DNA of 24,391 nt from NCBI GenBank assembly GCA_036001225.1, contig DASYUM010000090.1, positions 1-24,391 of the forward strand, read 5' to 3'. The notes beneath the pieces are model-generated. The model was given only the letters and a program-made list of their open reading frames with translations, ran no database searches and was not told where the DNA came from. The DNA comes from DASYUM01 sp036001225. GTDB taxonomy: Bacteria; Methylomirabilota; Methylomirabilia; Rokubacteriales; DASRDR01. The position numbers and the translations under genes were made by a program. Positions 13,848 through 21,099 of this stretch are shown here, piece after piece (positions within the stretch are counted from its first letter, which is position 1; the number at the start of each line of letters is the position of its first letter).

Positions 13848-14921
13848 TCAGTGGGGGCGGACCGGTGCGTAGAGGGTGGTCCTTTGGAGGGGCTGGAAGC
13901 CGGCCTCGCGGATGAGGGCGGCGATCTCCTCGACGGTGATGGTGTTGACGTAGTCGGCCGCCTTGTGCACGTTCTCTTCGAAGAGCGTCCCCCCCCAGTC
14001 GTCGGCCCCGAAGTGGAGCGCCACCTGGCCCGCCTTCTTCCCCTCCGAGAACCACGACGCCTGGACGTGGGGCACGTTGTCGAGATAGCAGCGGGCGACC
14101 GCGATCATCCGCAGGTACGCGTTGGGCCCCGCGTAGTGCTTGATCCACTTCTCCAGCAGCGTGTTGCCGGGCTTGAACGACCAGGGGACGAAGGCGGTGA
14201 AGCCGCTGGTCTCGTCCTGGAGCGCCCGCACGGCGTCGAGGTGGTCGAGGATGTCGTCGGGCTCCTCGACGTGCCCGTACATCATGGTGGCGGTCGAGCG
14301 AAGCCCGACCCGATGGGCCTCGCGGTGGACTTCCAGCCAGGCCTCCGGGCCGCCCTTCTTGGGGCTGATCCGCTGTCGGACGCGGCGGGAGAGGATCTCG
14401 GCGCCACCCCCGGGCAGGGTCTCCTGGCCGGCTTCCCGGAGCCGGGTCAGCACCTCCCCCAGCGGCAGCCCCGAGACCTGGACCACTGTCTGGATCTCCG
14501 ACGCCGTGAAGAAATGCGGAAGCACCGCGGGGAAGCGCCGGCGGGTCTCGCGGACGAGGTCGAGGTAATAGTCGAGTGGCAGGGCCGGGTTGTGCCCGCC
14601 CTGAAGGAGGACGGTGGTGGCGCCCCGGGCCACCGCCGGCTCGATCTTGGCCATGACCTCGCCCACGCTGAGCGTGTAGGCCTCGGGGTCGCCGGGCTTC
14701 CGGTAGAACGCGCAGAACTGGCAGTCGGTGACGCAGACGTTGGTGTAGTTCGGGTTGGTGTCGATGACGAACGTCACGACGGGCGCCGGGTGGAGTCGCC
14801 AGCGGACCGCCTGGGCGAGTTGACCCAGGGCGAGGAGCGGCGCGTCGGTCAGGAGCCAGTGGCCCTCGGCCCGGTCGAGTCGCTCGCCAGCCTCGACCTT
14901 GGCCCGAAGCGTCGCCAGCAT
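13848..14921 (-). CDS. mqnC: Cyclic dehypoxanthine futalosine synthase
   Basis: MqnC is a radical SAM enzyme that cyclises dehypoxanthine futalosine to the spiro intermediate used by MqnD. The 357-residue protein shows the family's CX3CX2C cluster motif as NVCVTDCQFCAFYRK, with Cys 63, 67 and 70. LLQGGHNPALPLDYYLDLVR, GGGAEILS, TATMMYGHVE and HFGADDWGGTLFEENV follow, all typical of MqnC. MqnC is told from MqnE by TDCQFCAFYR in place of LACSFCDFAR. It starts with an ATG sharing one base with the mqnA TGA (TGATG), consistent with coupled translation in the mqnE-mqnA-mqnC order. Confidence 0.93.
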   Translation of the reverse strand: MLATLRAKVEAGERLDRAEGHWLLTDAPLLALGQLAQAVRWRLHPAPVVTFVIDTNPNYTNVCVTDCQFCAFYRKPGDPEAYTLSVGEVMAKIEPAVARGATTVLLQGGHNPALPLDYYLDLVRETRRRFPAVLPHFFTASEIQTVVQVSGLPLGEVLTRLREAGQETLPGGGAEILSRRVRQRISPKKGGPEAWLEVHREAHRVGLRSTATMMYGHVEEPDDILDHLDAVRALQDETSGFTAFVPWSFKPGNTLLEKWIKHYAGPNAYLRMIAVARCYLDNVPHVQASWFSEGKKAGQVALHFGADDWGGTLFEENVHKAADYVNTITVEEIAALIREAGFQPLQRTTLYAPVRPH

Positions 14922-15682
14922 CAGGCCTCCAGGAGACCGAGCAACCGCCGAAACTCGGCGATGCCCTTCTCCTCATCGGGGCCGAGCCGGTACGCGAAGC
15001 CGCGCAGGTACGCGATGATCTGCGCCTCACTGAATCCCCAGGCCTGGACGTCCGGGCGGGCCCGCGCGATCCCCGGCAGATCGCGCAGCCCGGCCTCGAG
15101 CGCCTGATCGAGGGCCTGGCCGAGGGTGGCCCGGGCGGTCGGGCCGGCGTCGCGCCGCACCGCCCAGGCCGCGAACACGCACGGCAGTCCCGTCCACTGC
15201 GTCCACTCCTCGCCGAGATCGAAGCAGTAGGGGTGCGGCCACGGCCCTTGTCGCGCGCGGAGGGCGGCGTCGCCGATCAGAAGCACGGCGTCAGCCGGCT
15301 CGTCGAGCCCGACCAGGGCGGCGGGCTCAACCTCGTCGCGAAGCGCCAGCAGGACGCGGAGGAGCCGGACCGAGGTGGCCGTCTCGCTGGTCACCCCGAT
15401 CCGGGCGCCGCCCAGCTCCCCCATCGGCCGGCGGGAGAAGAGGAAGACGCTGCGGGCGCGCTCCCGGGTCGCAATGCCGAACGGCAGCAAGCTGACCATG
15501 CTCTCGAGGCGGAGACAGTCGGCCAGGGCGAGGGGCCCGGCGTCCACGCGGCCGGCGGCGACCGCCTCGCCGAGGGCCCGGGGAGGGAGCGCGTCGGTGA
15601 GGGGCCAGGGGAAGGCGTGGAAGAACGGCTCGACGTTGAGGTAAGAGATCCGCCCGACGCGAAGCGGGAGCCGGGCGGTCAA
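14921..15682 (-). CDS. mqnA: Chorismate dehydratase
   Basis: MqnA removes water from chorismate to give 3-enolpyruvyl-benzoate, the first committed step of the futalosine pathway. The 253-residue protein has the family features: VGRISYLNVEPFF at about 9-21, AGPLALADCLRL, GVTSETATSVRLLRVLL around 97-113, and AVLLIGDAALRARQGP near 134-149. Size is normal (about 250-290). The TTG start at 15682 overlaps the mqnE stop by four bases (TTGA), and no other start codon precedes the conserved YLN motif. The extreme overlap suggests translation depends on mqnE being read. Confidence 0.9.
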   Translation of the reverse strand: MTARLPLRVGRISYLNVEPFFHAFPWPLTDALPPRALGEAVAAGRVDAGPLALADCLRLESMVSLLPFGIATRERARSVFLFSRRPMGELGGARIGVTSETATSVRLLRVLLALRDEVEPAALVGLDEPADAVLLIGDAALRARQGPWPHPYCFDLGEEWTQWTGLPCVFAAWAVRRDAGPTARATLGQALDQALEAGLRDLPGIARARPDVQAWGFSEAQIIAYLRGFAYRLGPDEEKGIAEFRRLLGLLEA

Positions 15683-16779
15683 TTCCAGACCTGGACGATG
15701 TTGTAGAGGGCGTCGCGCTCGACGGGCACCTTGCCGGCGTCGCGGATCATCCGGAGGATCTGCTCGCGGGCGAGGCCGGCCGGACTCTCGGCTTTGGCGG
15801 CGTGGGCGATTCGCTCGTCCACCAGCGTTCCGTTGACGTCATCGGCCCCGAAGTGAAGGGCGATGGACGCGGTGGCCTCGCCCAGCATGACCCAGTACGC
15901 CTCGACGTGGGGGAAGTTGTCGAGGACGAGCCGGGAGGTGGCCACCATCCGGAGCGAGTCGATGGGCGACGCCTGGCGGGGGACCAGCCGGGTGTCGCCC
16001 AGCTGATAGAGCAGCGGGATGAAGGTGAGGAAGCCGGCCGTCTCGTCCTGGAGGGTGCGCAGGCGCAGAAGGTGGTCGATCCGCTCGGGATACGTCTCGA
16101 TGTGGCCATAGAGGATCGTCGCGTTGGAGCGGATCCCCAGCTGGTGGGCGATGCGGTGGATCTCCAGCCAGCGCTCGGCGCCGGCCTTGCCGGTGAAGCG
16201 CAGCGCCTTCTGCAGCCGGGCCGAGAAGACCTCGGCGCCGCCGCCCGGCATCGAGTGGAGACCGGCCGCCTTGAGCCGCACCAGCGCCTCCCGGGGCTCG
16301 ATCTTCCACCGGCGCCAGAAGTAGTCGATCTCGGCGGCCGTGAAGGCCTTGATCTGGGCCAGCGGCCGCTCGCGCCGGATGGTCCGCACCAGATCCTCGT
16401 AGTACTCGAACGGCCAGTCGGGATGGTGGCCGCCCACGATGTGGACCTCGCGGATGTCGGGGTCGATCATCCGCACGATGTCGTCGGCCGAGTGCTCGAG
16501 GGCGCCCGCCTCACCCTTCTTCCGCGCGAAGTCGCAGAACGAACAGGCGAGGACGCAGACGTTGGTCGGGTTGACGTAGCGGTTGATGACGAAGTAGACC
16601 CAGTCCCCCGACTTCTTCTGCTTGACGAAGTCGGCCATGCGGCCGAGAGCGAGCACGTCGGGAGTCTCCAGGCAGGCGAGGCCGTCGGCCGCGTCCAGGC
16701 GCTGACCGGCCCGCACCTTCTCCCACACCGGAGCCAGCCGCTGGTCGCGGAAGGTGATGTCGTCGAATCGAGTCTCCAA
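15679..16779 (-). CDS. mqnE: Aminodeoxyfutalosine synthase
   Basis: MqnE is the radical SAM enzyme that joins 3-enolpyruvyl-benzoate to SAM-derived adenosine, forming aminofutalosine. The 366-residue protein carries TNVCVLACSFCDFARKKGE with cluster cysteines at about 75, 79 and 82. HIVGGHHPDWPFEYYEDLVR, GGGAEVFS, ATILYGHIET and HFGADDVNGTLVDERI follow. I place the start at the TTG at 16779: GGAG lies six bases upstream, and the more distal TTG (16845) and ATG (16818) fall on a -35 and a -10 box. First gene of the mqnE-mqnA-mqnC-methyltransferase operon. mqnB, for the hydrolysis step that follows, is not in the window. Confidence 0.92.
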   Translation of the reverse strand: METRFDDITFRDQRLAPVWEKVRAGQRLDAADGLACLETPDVLALGRMADFVKQKKSGDWVYFVINRYVNPTNVCVLACSFCDFARKKGEAGALEHSADDIVRMIDPDIREVHIVGGHHPDWPFEYYEDLVRTIRRERPLAQIKAFTAAEIDYFWRRWKIEPREALVRLKAAGLHSMPGGGAEVFSARLQKALRFTGKAGAERWLEIHRIAHQLGIRSNATILYGHIETYPERIDHLLRLRTLQDETAGFLTFIPLLYQLGDTRLVPRQASPIDSLRMVATSRLVLDNFPHVEAYWVMLGEATASIALHFGADDVNGTLVDERIAHAAKAESPAGLAREQILRMIRDAGKVPVERDALYNIVQVWN

Positions 16780-16816
16780 GCCGTTCTCCGGGGCCCGCGT
16801 CGGCGCGACCCGTCGC

Positions 16817-16845
16817 ATTCTACGGCCCCGGAAGGGGATCGTCAA
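16817..16845 (-). promoter_or_regulatory. Promoter of the mqn operon
   Basis: On the minus strand TTGACG (16845 to 16840), a 17-base spacer and TAGAAT (16822 to 16817) form the best sigma-70-type promoter in the window. Transcription should begin near 16810, leaving a leader of about 30 bases before the TTG at 16779. It overlaps two tempting but probably false upstream start codons. Confidence 0.7.
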
Positions 16846-16858
16846 CGCGGGATCGTGT

Positions 16859-16864
16859 TATAGT
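16859..16864 (+). promoter_or_regulatory. TATAGT -10 box for the MaoC genes
   Basis: TATAGT lies 36 bases before the ATG at 16901 and is back-to-back with the mqn promoter. No good -35 box is seen 16-18 bases upstream, so it may be weak or activator-dependent. The two promoters share a region of about 50 bases. Confidence 0.45.
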
Positions 16865-16900
16865 GCGGAGCGATCGTCCGGTTCGGCGGCGGAGGCTCGC

Positions 16901-17353
16901 ATGAGCGGAGACGACCGGCAGTACTTCGAGGAGATCCAGGTCGGCGCCGAGTACGTCTCGCCCGGCCGCACGGTGACCGAGGCGGACATCGTCGCCTTCG
17001 CCGGCCTCTCCGGCGACTACAACGTCCTCCACACCGATGCCGAGTTCATGCGCAGCTCGATCTTCGGCGAGCGGATCGCCCACGGCCTGCTCGGGCTGGC
17101 CATCCAGTCCGGCCTCGGCACCCGGGCCATGTCCCGCCCGTTCGCGACCCTGGCCTTCCTCGGACTCCGCTGGCGCTTCAAGGGGCCGATCAAGATCGGC
17201 GACACGATCAAGGTCCGGATCAAGGTGACCGACAAGCGAGAGACTTCGAAGCCCGATCGGGGGATCGTCGTCCTCCAGCGGTCGGTGGTGAACCAGCGGG
17301 GCGAGGTGGTCCAGGAGGGCGAGACCGAGGTCATGGTCGAGCGGCGGCGATAG
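16901..17353 (+). CDS. MaoC family hydratase/dehydratase
   Basis: A 150-residue single hot-dog protein of the MaoC-like (R)-specific hydratase family, which hydrates 2-enoyl-CoA or similar thioesters. The catalytic Asp/His region is intact as FAGLSGDYNVLHTDAEFM at about 33-50, followed by FGERIAHGLLGLAIQSGL and LRWRFKGPIKIGDTI, the usual hydratase layout. The ATG at 16901 comes shortly after GGAGG. Upstream it shares a promoter region with the mqn operon; downstream, 20 bases away, is a related but catalytically altered MaoC-like gene. A heteromer of the two is plausible. The substrate is unknown. Confidence 0.85.
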   Translation: MSGDDRQYFEEIQVGAEYVSPGRTVTEADIVAFAGLSGDYNVLHTDAEFMRSSIFGERIAHGLLGLAIQSGLGTRAMSRPFATLAFLGLRWRFKGPIKIGDTIKVRIKVTDKRETSKPDRGIVVLQRSVVNQRGEVVQEGETEVMVERRR

Positions 17354-17373
17354 GGACGAGCGGCGCCGGTAGG

Positions 17374-17808
17374 GTGGAGACGCCCCGCTACTTCGAGGAC
17401 ATCCCGATCGGGGAGGCGTTGCGGACCCCGGCCCGGACGGTGACCGAGGCCGACCTCGTGCGGTTCGCCGCCATCGCGGGCGACTACGAGGGGCTCGACC
17501 GGACCGGAGGGGCGCCGGGGGCGGCGTCGGCGGTGCCCGAGACCCTGATCATCGCGCTCACCTCGGGCCTCGGCTTCCGGGTCCCGGTGGCCCAGCCCCT
17601 GGTCCTCGCGTTCATGGTGCTCGACTGGCGCTTCCTGACGCCGGTGCGGCTGGGCGACACCGTGCACTGCCGGATGCAGGTCACCGCCAAACGGGCTCTG
17701 AAGGAGGGCGGGGTTCTGGTGGAAAAGCGCGAGATCGTCAACCAGCGGGGCGAAGTGGTCCAGGAGGGGGAGTACAAGCTCCTGGTCGCCCGTCGCCCGC
17801 GCACCTGA
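17374..17808 (+). CDS. MaoC-like hot-dog protein lacking catalytic residues
   Basis: A 144-residue protein clearly related to its neighbour: RYFEDIPIGEALRTPARTVTEADLVRF matches the neighbour's N-terminus in pattern, and LDWRFLTPVRLGDTV and VNQRGEVVQEGE match its C-terminal half. Where the first protein has GDYNVLHTDAEF, this one has GDYEGLDRTGGA, so the conserved Asn and His are gone, and the IAHGLL helix is replaced. It is probably not a hydratase alone and may be a structural partner of the upstream protein. GTG start. The next gene, 12 bases downstream, is the prenyltransferase gene. Confidence 0.8.
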   Translation: METPRYFEDIPIGEALRTPARTVTEADLVRFAAIAGDYEGLDRTGGAPGAASAVPETLIIALTSGLGFRVPVAQPLVLAFMVLDWRFLTPVRLGDTVHCRMQVTAKRALKEGGVLVEKREIVNQRGEVVQEGEYKLLVARRPRT

Positions 17809-17820
17809 CAGGGGGCGGAT

Positions 17821-18603
17821 GTGAAGAGGCTGCCGCGCCTCCTCTATTACCTCTACGCGCGCCAGCTGGAGGCCGAGGTCGGCCGGCGGCCCATGCCCCA
17901 GCACGTCGGCATCATCCTGGACGGCAACCGGCGATGGGCCCGGGCCCAGCGGCTCCGCGATCCCATCGAGGCCTACCGGGTAGGCGCGGAGAAGCTCGAC
18001 GAGGTCCTGGCCTGGTGCGCCGACCTCGGAATCCCGGCGGTGACGCTCTGGGCCTGTTCCACCGAGAACCTGACCCGGACGCCGGACGAGGTACAGGGGC
18101 TGCTGTCGGTGATCGAGGCGAAACTGCGCGCGGTCGCCGACGATCCCCGGATCCACCGGCGGCGGGTTCGGGTGCGGGTGGTGGGCAAGCTCGACCTGCT
18201 TCCGGACTCGACGCTGATGGCGGCCCGCCGGGCCGAGACCGCGACGGCGGAGTATGGCGACCTCGCGCTCACCTTCGCGCTCGCCTACGGCGGGCGGCAG
18301 GAGATCGCCGACGCCGTCCGCCGGCTCATCGCTGACCGGGCCAAGCAGGGGGCCTCGCTGGACGAGATCGTGGAGGGGGTGACCCAGGAAGAGATCAGCC
18401 GCTACCTCTACACCGCCGACCTGCCCGACCCCGACCTCATCATCCGCACCTCGGGCGAGGTCCGCCTGTCGGGGTTCTTGCTCTGGCAGAGCGCGTACAG
18501 CGAGTTCTACTTCTGCGACGTCCACTGGCCGGCCTTCCGAAAGATCGACTTTCTGCGCGCCATCCGGAGCTATCAGCAGCGCGACCGTCGCTTCGGGGCG
18601 TAG
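17821..18603 (+). CDS. uppS: Cis-prenyltransferase (polyprenyl diphosphate synthase)
   Basis: This enzyme condenses isopentenyl diphosphate with an allylic diphosphate to build the cis-polyprenyl carrier lipid (typically undecaprenyl diphosphate) for cell-wall synthesis. The 260-residue protein has GIILDGNRRWARAQ at about 30-43 with the essential Asp34, LWACSTENLTRTPDEV, the ALAYGGRQEIADAVRRL block, and the C-terminal substrate region IIRTSGEVRLSGFLLWQSAY. Many relatives have an Asn where this protein has the second Gly (RLSNFL). An extra N-terminal helix of about 25 residues precedes the core, so chain length could differ from C55. GTG start at 17821, closely following the MaoC pair, probably co-transcribed. 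Confidence 0.88.
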   Translation: MKRLPRLLYYLYARQLEAEVGRRPMPQHVGIILDGNRRWARAQRLRDPIEAYRVGAEKLDEVLAWCADLGIPAVTLWACSTENLTRTPDEVQGLLSVIEAKLRAVADDPRIHRRRVRVRVVGKLDLLPDSTLMAARRAETATAEYGDLALTFALAYGGRQEIADAVRRLIADRAKQGASLDEIVEGVTQEEISRYLYTADLPDPDLIIRTSGEVRLSGFLLWQSAYSEFYFCDVHWPAFRKIDFLRAIRSYQQRDRRFGA

Positions 18604-18674
18604 CCTCCGTGCCGATAACCGTCGCATCCCGGCGTCCTCGGTCGTCGGCCCGCCTCAACATCGGGAGGCTCGCC

Positions 18675-18708
18675 CCGGACGGCGGGGCCCCAGCCCCGCG
18701 ACGTCCGG
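18675..18708 (+). other. Two-part GC hairpin between uppS and the glycosyltransferase
   Basis: Within the 192-base gap, CCGGACG (18675-18681) and CGTCCGG (18702-18708) bracket an inner stem GCGGGGC / GCCCCGC with a 4-base loop, giving 14 paired bases broken by a 2-base bulge. The decamer GGAGGCTCGC flanks it on both sides (18664-18673 and 18707-18716). No T-tract follows. It may be a terminator/attenuator or a structured leader of the downstream gene. Confidence 0.5.
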
Positions 18709-18795
18709 AGGCTCGCGTGCGCGGCATACGCCTCGGCGGGCCTCCTCCCTGCGTCCTAGGGCTGCTCGGTTCTCGGCCCGGAGGGCGCCGTTGAG

Positions 18796-19917
18796 ATGCC
18801 GCGGGTATTGATCACGACGGCGCCGTACGGCTCCGGCCACGACCGCGTCGCCGCCGCGCTCGCCCAGGCGTTCACCGCCGCCGGGGTGAAGGCCGAAACC
18901 GTGGACCACTTCGAACGGTTCGTCTCCCCGCTCTTCGCGCGGATGAGCCGGACGCTGTTCTGGGCGGTCCTGCGGGGCGCGCCGGGGCTCTGGGGGTGGG
19001 CCTACGCGCTGTCGGCGCGCCTGCCGACCCGGTCACCGGCGATGGCCGGGATGAATCGGCTGGGCGCGCGCGCGCTGGGGCGCTACCTGGCCGCCGTCCG
19101 CCCCGACGTGGTCGTCCACGTGCACCCGACGGCGGCGGGCGCGCTGGCTTGGCTCCGTGCCCGGGGCCTGACCGCCGTGCCCCAGGCGGTGGTGCTGACC
19201 GACTTCGCCGCCCACCCCCAGTGGATCTACCCCGACGTGGACCGCTACTTCGCGCCCTGCGACGCGATCGGCGGCGACCTCGTCGCTCGCGGGGTCCCGG
19301 CTGAGCGCGTGGTCGCCAGCGGCATCCCGATCGACCGCGCGTTCCTGGCGCCGGCCGACCAGGTCGCCCTGCGGGCCGCGCTCGGGCTCGCCCCCGACGT
19401 GCCGACCCCGCTCGTCATGGGCGGCATGCAGGGGCGGGTCGGTGGGATCGCCGAGACGTGCGAGGTGCTGGGCGAGCTCACGCTCGCGTTCCAGGCGCTC
19501 GTCGTCTGCGGAGGTCACCGTGGGCTCGCCGAGCGGCTGCGCGGCCGCTTCGCGAGCGACGCGCGGTTTCGGATCTTCGGACAGGTGGCCGACGTCCACC
19601 GGCTCATGGGGGCGGCCGACTTCGTCGTCACCAAGGCGGGTGCCTCCACCTGCGCCGAGGCGCTGGCGCTCGAGCGTCCGCTCCTCTTCTATCGCTCGCT
19701 GCCCGGGCAGGAGCGTGCGAACGAGCGGGCCATCACCCAGGCGGGGGCGGGCGTCCGGGCCGGGGACCGCGCCGCGCTCCGCCAGCACCTGGGGGTGCTC
19801 CTGGCGGACCCGCGACGGCGAGCCGGGCTGGCGGCAGCGGCGGAGCGGCTCCGGCGGCCGGAGGCGGCCGACACCGTGGCCAAGGAGCTGCTCGCCCTGA
19901 GCCGCGCCGGGGCCTGA
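18796..19917 (+). CDS. MGDG synthase/UgtP-type glycosyltransferase
   Basis: A 373-residue family GT28-like enzyme, of the type that transfers sugar from a nucleotide sugar to diacylglycerol. The N-terminal MGDG-synthase-like domain begins TTAPYGSGHDRVAAALAQAF (7-26), with HVHPTAAGAL and VLTDFAAHPQWIYPDVDRYF near 140-155. The C-terminal half has VMGGMQGRVGG, VCGGH and the nucleotide-sugar site DFVVTKAGASTCAEALA near 275-291, then LPGQERAN. Acceptor and donor cannot be read from sequence. No clear Shine-Dalgarno was identified. The deacetylase downstream overlaps its stop by one base, so the two are coupled and likely act on related envelope glycans or glycolipids. Confidence 0.82.
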   Translation: MPRVLITTAPYGSGHDRVAAALAQAFTAAGVKAETVDHFERFVSPLFARMSRTLFWAVLRGAPGLWGWAYALSARLPTRSPAMAGMNRLGARALGRYLAAVRPDVVVHVHPTAAGALAWLRARGLTAVPQAVVLTDFAAHPQWIYPDVDRYFAPCDAIGGDLVARGVPAERVVASGIPIDRAFLAPADQVALRAALGLAPDVPTPLVMGGMQGRVGGIAETCEVLGELTLAFQALVVCGGHRGLAERLRGRFASDARFRIFGQVADVHRLMGAADFVVTKAGASTCAEALALERPLLFYRSLPGQERANERAITQAGAGVRAGDRAALRQHLGVLLADPRRRAGLAAAAERLRRPEAADTVAKELLALSRAGA

Positions 19918-20615
19918 TGGGCGCCTTGCGCCAGGCGGCGCTCCTCGGCGCCGCGGCCTGGGTCGGCTACGGCTGGGGAGCCCAGTGCGTCCTGCCGCTG
20001 GTGGCCGTGCGGCGCGGCCCGGCCGGCCGCCGCCAGGTCAGCCTCACCTTCGACGACGGACCGGACCCGACGGCCACGCCGGCGCTTCTGCGGCAGCTGG
20101 CGGCCCGAGGCGTTCGTGCCACCTTCTTCCTCATCGGCGAGCGAGCGGCCCGCCACCCCGAAGTCGTGCGCGCGATCGCCGGCGAGGGCCACGAAGTGGG
20201 CACCCACACCTGGCGCCACCGGAACGCCTGGTTTCTCTCGCCGGCGGCGACGGCCGTGGAGATCGGGGGGGGAGCCGACATCCTGGCCGAGATCACGGGG
20301 CAGCGCCCGACCCTCTATCGGCCGCCGTGGGGGATCGTGAACGCCGCCGCGCTGCGGACGGCACGGCGGGAGGGACTGACCACCGTCCTGTGGTCGCTCC
20401 AGCCGGAAGGACTGCGGCCCCGAGAGCCCGAGGCCCAGCTGGCCCATTGCGCGAGGCGCCTGCACGACGGCGCCATCGTCGACCTCCACGACGCCCCCGG
20501 TCTCCCGGGCGCGCCGGACCGACTGCGGCGCCTGCTGCCCGGGCTCCTCGACCTGCTACAGGCGCGGAGCTACACCCCCGTCCCGGTGGGCACTCTGCTC
20601 AGCGCCGGCGCGTAG
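19917..20615 (+). CDS. NodB-type polysaccharide deacetylase
   Basis: A 232-residue carbohydrate esterase family 4 protein. All NodB motifs are present: TFDDGPDP with Asp 46-47, HTWRH with His 97 and 101 as metal ligands, YRPPWG near 136-141, and VDLHDAPG near the end. One hydrophobic N-terminal segment (about 6-28) is probably an uncleaved signal anchor, placing the enzyme on the outer face of the membrane. The ATG at 19917 shares its A with the TGA of the glycosyltransferase (TGATG). The likely substrate is an N-acetylated envelope glycan or a glycosylated lipid. Confidence 0.87.
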   Translation: MGALRQAALLGAAAWVGYGWGAQCVLPLVAVRRGPAGRRQVSLTFDDGPDPTATPALLRQLAARGVRATFFLIGERAARHPEVVRAIAGEGHEVGTHTWRHRNAWFLSPAATAVEIGGGADILAEITGQRPTLYRPPWGIVNAAALRTARREGLTTVLWSLQPEGLRPREPEAQLAHCARRLHDGAIVDLHDAPGLPGAPDRLRRLLPGLLDLLQARSYTPVPVGTLLSAGA

Positions 20616-20664
20616 CGGGCGCCCCGCCCAGTCGCCGATATCCGATCAAGCGGGCCGAAAAAGT

Positions 20665-20693
20665 TTGGCCGCCGACCGGGCGGGGGCTAGCAT
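20665..20693 (+). promoter_or_regulatory. Promoter of the small exported-protein gene
   Basis: TTGGCC (20665-20670), a 17-base spacer and TAGCAT (20688-20693) lie 35 bases before the ATG at 20729. A strong ribosome-binding site, GGGAGGAGG (20713-20721), follows. Confidence 0.55.
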
Positions 20694-20728
20694 GGGCGCG
20701 ACCGAACTTCACGGGAGGAGGCGCACCG

Positions 20729-21016
20729 ATGCCGAGGCTCGCGGTCGCGGTCGTGGTGGCGGCGCTGATCTGGCCGGCAGGGCTGGCGAGGGCCGAGGTG
20801 TCGGGCCAGCCGGACACCTTCATGAAGGATCCGCCCGGCGAGACGGTGTACGCGACCGAGCACCACATGGGCTTCTCGCTGCGCTCGTCCATCATCACCT
20901 GGCTGGGCGGCCTCACGATCGTGGACGACGGCGACCTGCGCGCGGCCGTGCGCGAGCAGTGGTGGGGTGACGACGTGCCGCTGGTTCCGCCCGACGCCGT
21001 CCCCTCCGAGCGGTAG
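20729..21016 (+). CDS. Small exported hypothetical protein (95 aa)
   Basis: A 95-residue protein with a signal peptide (MPRLAVAVVVAALIWPAGLARAE, likely cut after ARA). The mature part of about 72 residues contains PPGETVYATEHHMGFSLRSS, then ITWLGGLTIVDDG and an acidic, Trp-containing end. No cysteines and no recognised family. The ATG at 20729 follows GGGAGGAGG by seven bases and a good promoter, so expression is well supported even though the function is unknown. A longer open frame upstream overlaps the deacetylase gene and is a shadow. Confidence 0.7.
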   Translation: MPRLAVAVVVAALIWPAGLARAEVSGQPDTFMKDPPGETVYATEHHMGFSLRSSIITWLGGLTIVDDGDLRAAVREQWWGDDVPLVPPDAVPSER

Positions 21017-21063
21017 CGGCCGAGCCCGTCAACCTCCGGGGGGCGCCGCCCCCGCCGATGTTC

Positions 21064-21069
21064 TAGAAT
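21064..21069 (+). promoter_or_regulatory. TAGAAT -10 box for ilvD
   Basis: TAGAAT lies 36 bases before the ATG at 21100. No good -35 match is seen 17 bases upstream. The hexamer is the same as at three minus-strand positions in this window. Confidence 0.45.
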
Positions 21070-21099
21070 AGGCGTCACCCTGTCATGGGAGGACGCCAC

